Shown piece after piece: positions 57,637 through 64,000 of a stretch of 64,000 nucleotides of DNA; the first letter of the stretch is position 1, and every line of letters starts with the position of its first letter. Source of the DNA: Sipunculus nudus (Eukaryota > Annelida > Sipuncula > Golfingiida > Sipunculidae); contig CM049321.1 in NCBI GenBank assembly GCA_026874595.1, forward strand, positions 45,871,797-45,935,796. The letters run 5' to 3'. A program made the position numbers and the translations under genes. A model generated the notes under the pieces. It was not told the DNA's origin and did no database searches. It was given only the letters and a program-made list of their open reading frames with translations.

Positions 57637-59900
57637 TAGATGTGGTCAGACAATGGTCCTCAGAGGGCCCCGCGTTTCTGCAAGTGCTGGACCAGTTTAC
57701 ATATGGGTAAAAAAAATTAAGTAAAATTTGAAAAAAATATGACAAACAGAAACAGGTTTTTATCCATATGCATGAGGAAAAAAGTCCTACTGGATAAAAT
57801 GATATTAAAGAAGATATGTCTGAAATAATGTGTGCAGTAGAAAATCACCGAATGTAATCTGTTAGCCATATTTGATTTTGAGCCAGTCTGTAATTCAATA
57901 GGTCTTGAGCTCTCATAGGAACCAATGATCCCTGTGAAATTGGGAAAGCAGCAGTAGGTTGTTGTAAAGTTATTGTGTGCGAAAGGAAATCAGCCATCGG
58001 GCTGTGGCAGCCATATTGGAAGTTCTGGATCCCTTATAGGTACCAATCATCCCTGTAAATTTAGGAAAGCTGCAATAGGTTGTTGTTGAGTTATCGCGCG
58101 CGTAAGAAAAATCAGCGATTTGGCTATGGCGGCCATATTGGAATTTCGACAAGTCTGTAATTCGATAGGTCTGGAGCCCTCATAGGTACCATTCAACCCT
58201 GTGAATTTTGGAAAGCAGCAGTATGTTGTTGTTGAGTTATCACGCACAAAAGAAAATTAGCGATTGGGCTGTGGCGGCCATATTAGAATTCCGACAAGTC
58301 TGTAATTTGATAGGTCTGGAGCCCTCATAGGTTCCAATCATCCCAGTGAAGTTGGGAAAGCTGCAGTATGTTGTTCAGTTATCGTGCACGAAAAAAAATC
58401 AGCGATTGAGCTGTTGCGACCATATTGGAATAACGACAAATCTGTAATTCAAATAGCTCTGGAGCCCTCATAGGTACCAATCATCCCTGTGAATTTGGGA
58501 AAGCTTCAGTATGTTGTTGTTGAGTTATCGCGCGAAAAAAATCAGCGATTGGGCTGTGATGGCCATATTGGAATTCCGACAAGTCTGTAATTCGATAGGT
58601 CTAGAGCCCTCATAGGTACCAATCAACCCTGTGAATTTCGGAAAGCTGCAGTATGTTGTTGTTGAGTTATCGCGCGCGAAAAAAAAATCGGTGATTGGAC
58701 TGTGGCGGCCATATTGGAATTCCGACAAGTATGTAATTTGATAGGTCTGGAGCCCTCATAGGTACTAATCATCCCTATGAATTTGGGAAAGCTGCAGTAT
58801 GTTGTTGTTGAGTTATCGCCTGCGAAAAAAATAAGCGATTGGGCTGTGGCGGCCAAATTGGAATTCCGACAAGTCTGTAATTCACTAGGTCTGGAGCCCT
58901 CATAGGTACCAATCAACCCTGTGAATATTTGAAAGCTGCAGTATGTTGCTGTTGAGTTATCGCACAAAAAAAAAATCAGCGATTGGGCTTTGGCGGCCAT
59001 ATTGGAATTCCGATACGTATGCAATTTGATAGGTCTGGAGCCCTCATAGGTACCAATCAACCCTGTGAATTTTTGAAAGCTGCAGTATGTTACTGTAGAG
59101 TTATTGCGCACAAAAGAAAATCAGCGATTAGGCTTTGGCGGCCATACTGGAATTCCGACAAGTCTGTAATTCACTAGGTCTGGAGCCCTCATAGGTACCA
59201 ATCAACCCTGTGAATTTTTGAAAGCTGCAGTATGTTGCTGTTGAGTTATCGCACAAAAGAAAATCAGCGATTGGGCTTTGGCGGCCATATTGGAATTCCG
59301 ATACGTATGCAATTTGATAGGGCTGGAGCCCTCATAGGTACCAATCAACCCTGTGAATTTTTGAAAGCTGCAGTATGTTGCTGTTGAGTTATCACGCACA
59401 AAAGAAAATCAGCGATTGGGCTTTGGCGGCCATATTGGAATTCCGATACGTATGAAATTAGATAGGTCCGGAGCCCTGATAGATACCAATCATCCCAGTG
59501 AAATAAGGAAAGCTGCAGAATGTTGTTGTTTAGTTATCGTGAGCGAAAAAAAATCAACGATTGGGCTGTGGTGGCCATATTGGGATTCCAACATGTCTGT
59601 AATTCAACAGTTCCGGATCCCTTATAGGTACCAATCATCCCTGTAAATTTGGGAAAGCTGCAGTATGTTGTTGTTGAGTTATCGTACGTGTGCGAAAGAA
59701 AATCAGCGTTTGGACTGTGGCAGACATATTGGAATTTCGACAAGTCTGTAATTCGATAGGACTGGAGCCCTAATAGGTACCAATCAACCCTGTTAATTTG
59801 TGAAAGCTGCAGTAAGTTGTTGTTGAGTTATCGCGCGCGAAAGAAAGTGTCACTGACGGAAGGACGGATGGACGGACTGACACGGTGATCAAGCGGGGCC
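57637..59900 (-). mobile_element. Helitron-like element with 145-bp tandem array
   Basis: The left border AACTAGATGTGGTC with AGGGCCCCGC and right border GCGGGGCCCTAACTAG share inverted AGGGCCCCGC. Next to the right border is GGTGATCA and a (GACGGAC)-like run, the same subterminal module as in the other elements. The array, about 57890-59850, has about 14 units of 140-148 bp: GGCCATATTGGAATTCCGAC, AAGTCTGTAATT, AGGTCTGGAGCCCTCATAGG, TACCAATCA.CCCTGTGAAT and GTTGTTGAGTTATCGCGCGC. The many overlapping short ORFs here are translations of the repeat. Confidence 0.85.
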
Positions 59901-61372
59901 CTAACTAGGGACCCATGGGTCTCGACGCCCAGCTTCCTGTGTCCATAAGGATATATGTTTATGAGGTGTTCCAAAATATTGGTCCTGTGATCAGTTTGAA
60001 GCCAACTTGTCTACCCAACCTGGAGTTATCATCCATAAAATAATTTGTGAATGGAGGGGCCCTGTGACCTAGTGACCCCAAAATCAAAAGGAAACTTCCC
60101 CTATTGGCAGATGCACCACATGTTGATGATGGAAGGATTTAAATGAAAAGTTTGGCTTAAATTAAATGCATCCCCCATTTTTCTAGTGTAGTGGGCCCTG
60201 TGACCTTGACCTTTTTTCTCGTGTCCTCAGAATAAACAGTTCTTACTGGTGTTATCATCTGGAGACTAATATGTGGACAGATGGCACCCATGACCTTGAC
60301 CTTGTGACCCCAAAATCCATTAGTTATTCCACTATTGGCAGGTGAGCAACACCTGGAAGATAGAAGGTTTGGGACAGAAAGTTTGGCTAAAAATACATCA
60401 ACAACCTTTTTAAAGAAGTGGGTCCTGTGACCTTGACCTTTGGCCTTATGACCTGAAAATCAAAAAGGTTCTTACAATATTGGAAGGTCATATATAAGTC
60501 AAAATTGAAAACAATATGTCAATCCGAACTGAGGTTATTATCAAGAAACAAATATGTGGACAGATGGGCCCCTGTGACAATGACCTTTGATCTTGTGACC
60601 CCCAAATCAATCAGGCCGGTTCTTCCCCTATTGGCAGCTCAGCTATATGTGCAAGATGGAAGGTTTGCAATGAAAATTTTGTCTTAAATGCATCCGCAAT
60701 CTTTCTAAATTAGTTGGTACTGTGATCTTGACCTTTAACCTCATGACCCCAAAATTTAACAGAATCCTCCTTCATTTGCAAGTTAGCAATATCTTGAAGA
60801 TGGAAGGTTTGCGATGAAAAGTTTGGCTTCAAATGCATATGCATTCTTTTTAAAGAAATGAGTCCTTTGACCTTGACCTTTGACCGTTGGACCCAAAAAT
60901 CGACACGGTTCCGCCTTTAGTCATTTATAAATGAAGTTTGAAACCAATATGTCAAACTTAACTGATGTTATCATCTGGAAACTAATTTGTTCACAGATGG
61001 CCCCTGTGACTTTGACCATGTGACCCCAAATTTTTTTATGCTCTCCCCATACTGGCAAGTCAGCTAAATGCGCAAAAAAAAAGTTTTGGATGTAAAACTT
61101 GGCTTAAAATGCAGCCATAATCTTTTTAAATAAGTGAGTCCTGTGACCTTGACCTTTGACCTCGTGACCCAAAAATCATATAGTTTCTTGCTTTAGTGGT
61201 TGGCCATACGTGAGTCAAGTTTTGAAATCCATGTGTCAATACAACCTGGAGTTATCATCTGGAAAATAATTTGTGTGGATGGAGAGAAAGACAGACAAAC
61301 ATACAGACAGACCGGGTGATTACTATATGGTATCCACTTGTGATCAATACACACACCAGGTTTTGGGAAACT
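59901..61372 (-). mobile_element. Element with 140-bp units bearing nuclear-receptor half-sites
   Basis: The left border ACTAGGGACCCATGGGTCTC then GACGCCCAGCTT is the family terminus; the right border has (GACAGAC)n, then GGGTGATTACTATATGG and AACTAGATGT. About nine units of 140-145 bp repeat GTCCTGTGACCTTGACCTTT, GACC.C.TGACCCCAAAATC, ATTGGCA and GATGGAAGGTTTG. No coding capacity. Confidence 0.8.
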
Positions 61373-61670
61373 AGATGTAATTACAGCTATGAAACTGACA
61401 TGATTGTTGTCACTTAATAGTAAAAAAATAGAAAAATATTCATTAAAATAACAAAATATACAGGTGGCACCACCACTTTTCGGGAACTGACAAAACTGGT
61501 CATGTTTAATATTTAAGGCAAGATTCATGGCAATCCATGCATTAATATGTAAAGATATTGGAGGTTGTGTATTATATTTTTGATTATTCTGGGGGGTACC
61601 TTCAAGCCCCATAGCTCGGAGGATCGATATAGGGCACAGTGACCTAATTTCAGGGTTCCAAAGAGATTTT
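61373..61670 (-). repeat. Single unit of the ERE-bearing core family
   Basis: Matches one unit of the 55.6-57.2 kb core: GGTGGCACCACC (about 61463), GAGCCCCATAGCTCGGAGG-like word, and AGGGCACAGTGACCT at 61631-61645. It starts right after AACTAGATGT. Confidence 0.7.
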
Positions 61671-63300
61671 TAGCGAACCTGTGAGCATATGCGATTGTGT
61701 GGCGTCGTCCGGAGTCTGTACGTTAACCCATACTAACTTGAAACGACAAGAGTTAGCATCACGAAATTTTATGCAAAAAATTAGTCATCTTAAAAACTCA
61801 ATCGGATTTTGCTTATTTTTTTGGCTAACTGCATTTTCTTAAATTTTATAGGGAAAAAGCAAAAAAAAACTATAAAAATCTTCTTCTCTGAAACTGTTCA
61901 GTCAAATTGTCCAATATTTAACATAAATGATTCCTGGAACAATCTTTCTCAAGTTTGTTTGAATGGTTTAAGTTCGGTGATTTTTGGCCGAGTTACAGGA
62001 AGTTGAACTTAGTCATCGGTCCAAAAAAGCATACTAAAATTATAATCCCAGAAATGGCTGGAACTATCATCACCAAATTTTATGCCAATGTTTTGTCACA
62101 TGTCATATCTGAATTTGAGGAATAAGTGGCGCCACCTGCATCGGCCTTTATTGTAGGGGGGGGGGGGGGTCATCAGTGCCCGTATCATACTGACGGCTAC
62201 AAAAAATGAATAATTCTTATAATAATTGTCTTTTATGGTTCCAAAGAATGAATTTTGGCTGAATTATAAAGATTGAATTGAGTCATTTTACCATATATGT
62301 TAGCTGTGTGAAACAGATACATCTAGCCTGGCACCAATTTATCAGCATCCGTTGCATCATGCCTCTACAGACATTTAGATTTCAGGTTAAATGTGGTTAA
62401 TATTGACAAGAATGTTTTTTTAAGCATTTAAAAAATGTGGATTCATGATTTTAGATATTCCTCATGCAAGGCAATGTTTACAATCACAGGTATACAGCTC
62501 TCTGAGGATAAAGACGGCTGTACATGGATTATAAATAATTGGTAACCATACTCAACTTAATTCAAGATTTTGCCATCAGTGAGATGTATCTGTATTGTAA
62601 TTTTGCATTAAGTATGCATCTGTAGTAATTTTTAGCGAACCTGTGAGCTAATGTGATGATGTGGCGGTGTCCGTCGTCTGTACATTAACCCATACTATTT
62701 CGAAAACAACTGGAGCTAGCATCATGAAATTTTATGCAAAAAATTAGCCATCTGAAAAATTCTGCATTTTCTTAGATTTTTTAGAGAAAAAGCTAAAAAA
62801 AACTTTAAAAATCTTCTCCTATGAAACTGTCAAGCCAAAATATTCAATATTTCACAGAAATAATCTTTCATACCATCTCTCTCAAGTTTGTTCGAATGGT
62901 TCAAGTTCAGTGAATTTTGGCCGAGTTACAGGAAGTTGAACTTAGTCATCTGTCCTAAAAAGCACACTAAAATGACAGTCTCAGAAACGGCCAGAGCTAT
63001 CATCACCAAATTTTAGGCCAGTGTTGTTCACATGAGTCATATATGAAATTTAGGTATTGGTGGTGCGAGCTGCAATGATCTTATTTTGTACAGGGGTCAT
63101 TGGTCATCTGTACATTAACCCATAATTTCTCAGGAATAGCAGGAGCTGTTATACTGGATTATACTGCAGGAGCTAGCATACTGACAAACTTATCTCAGAA
63201 ATGACAGAAGCTAGCATTACCAAGTATTGTGCAAATGATGGTCACATGACTCATATTTGAAGTTGCAGATTTTGTGGTGCCACCTACACTGACCTGTTTT
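61671..63300. repeat. Two diverged copies of a 650-bp repeat, about 960 bp apart
   Basis: Copies begin at about 61668 and 62630 with TTTTTAGCGAACCTGTGAGC and share TTAACCCATACTA, AAATTTTATGCAAAAAATTA, CTCAAGTTTGTT.GAATGGTT and TTTTGGCCGAGTTACAGGAA. The first contains AGTGGCGCCACC (62125) and a G tract (62156-62171). A third partial unit starts near 63110. No coding capacity. Confidence 0.8.
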
Positions 63301-64000
63301 TTATGGGCAAAACCAAACAATTTTAGCCTCTTTCAGCTTTAAATGTTTATGGTGAAACTTTCAAGCTGAATCATACAATTTTTTAAAAGAACTATCCTAG
63401 GACATTGTTCTTTTAATCATATTAGAAAAGCTAAGTTGGGCTTATGGCCATTATTATGTCTATTTCAAACTGAGGACTGCAAAACTGTTCTTCTACAAAA
63501 TTATTGTTTCAATTATAACTTCTGTAACATTGCACAAAAAATATTCTTAGGCGGCCTTTGTTCAAGTTTACTTGAATGAATTTTGGCAGAATTATTGGAC
63601 ATTTAACAATAAAAGGACTGCATCTTTTATCATTCTAGATATTTTGATAACAAGTTTATGAATATGTCAGCTTGAAAAAAAAAAGCATTTTAGCCAAAGT
63701 CTTCCAGTATGTGTAAACAGTTTTACCAACAGGCCAAGACCTTTAAATAGATTGAGAAACTGCCAACTGTTTCAGATTTGGCAACAGATCAAGAGTTCAT
63801 TCAGTGCAGCCAGATATAGGTCAAGAGTTCAATAAGTGCAGCCAAGCACAAGGCATGTGATCACCTCGTGGGTGACATGTGAACACTTCATGGGCACCAT
63901 GTGATCACTTCATGGGTGTCATGCCCCTCAGGGCAGGGCCCCTGCATGAGCTTATGCAATGGTGTGGCTACTATTTCAGATTTGGCAACAGGCTAGATGT
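63301..64000. repeat. Tail of repeat-rich DNA with short tandem units
   Basis: 63790-63840 has two copies of CAAGAGTTCA.T.AGTGCAGCCA, and 63855-63920 three copies of CATGTGATCACTTCATGGG-type units. The sequence TTTGGCAACAG appears at 63777 and 63980, and CTAGATGT at the very end may start another element. No gene. Confidence 0.6.

Noticed and set aside
57970-59743. Series of 60-160 codon ORFs with a repeated protein pattern (QYGRHS...TTTYCSFPKFTG)
   Set aside because: They are translations of the 145-bp noncoding tandem repeat, whose length is not a steady multiple of three; frames break every few units.
57890-59850. CCATATTGG as an SRF CArG box
   Set aside because: CArG needs six A/T between CC and GG; this motif has five. 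Reported as YY1-like/CCAAT instead.

Overview
The window looks like intergenic-rich genomic DNA of a lophotrochozoan animal, most likely a mollusc. It is AT-rich, has spliceosomal introns with GT/AG borders, (TA)n and poly-G/C tracts, C2H2 zinc-finger genes, a secreted PAN plus C-type-lectin gene, and many tandem-repeat-cored transposable elements of the style common in bivalves. The species assignment is an inference from style; no marker gene was available.

Layout. 1-7.4 kb: AT-rich DNA, a Helitron-like element with a tandem core, a 1.57-kb non-autonomous hAT element with an 8-bp target duplication, a decayed multi-finger zinc-finger pseudogene on the minus strand, and a CpG-rich patch next to it. 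7.4-13 kb: mostly noncoding, with microsatellites, a possible LINE scrap and a 280-bp duplication. 13.2-19.3 kb: a plus-strand gene whose exons splice in phase to a PAN domain, a linker and a C-type lectin domain, preceded by a duplicated, broken copy of its first lectin exon. 21-23 kb: a weak candidate for a small secreted-protein gene. 24.3-30.2 kb: a DIRS-type tyrosine-recombinase retrotransposon with decayed gag, reverse transcriptase and RNase H and an open recombinase C-terminal ORF; its pol region is split by a 1.5-kb Helitron-like element. 30.4-31.65 kb: an intact zinc-finger gene on the minus strand. 31.7-50 kb: minisatellites, a Harbinger-like element, more Helitron-like elements, a LINE fragment, an almost perfect foldback element with an 8-bp target duplication, and a 272-bp duplication carrying a tRNA-derived SINE head. 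52.7-54.8 kb: a second intact zinc-finger gene with 16 fingers. 55.2-64 kb: a 60-bp minisatellite and stacked repeat elements built from about 300-, 145- and 140-bp units.

Only three protein genes look functional: the two zinc-finger genes and the lectin gene. The zinc-finger genes are paralogues: both begin M(D/E)P, carry a (Y/F)IK-x-E sumoylation-type motif near the start, and share an ITVHxSxVV motif before the fingers. The most distinctive noncoding signal is at 55.6-61.7 kb, where repeat units carry textbook nuclear-receptor sites (an exact AGGTCACAGTGACCT palindrome, TCAAGGTCA half-sites and a DR1) and YY1-like GCCATATT motifs, so the repeats may act as mobile arrays of transcription-factor sites. 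All claims rest on reading the sequence; no searches were run.
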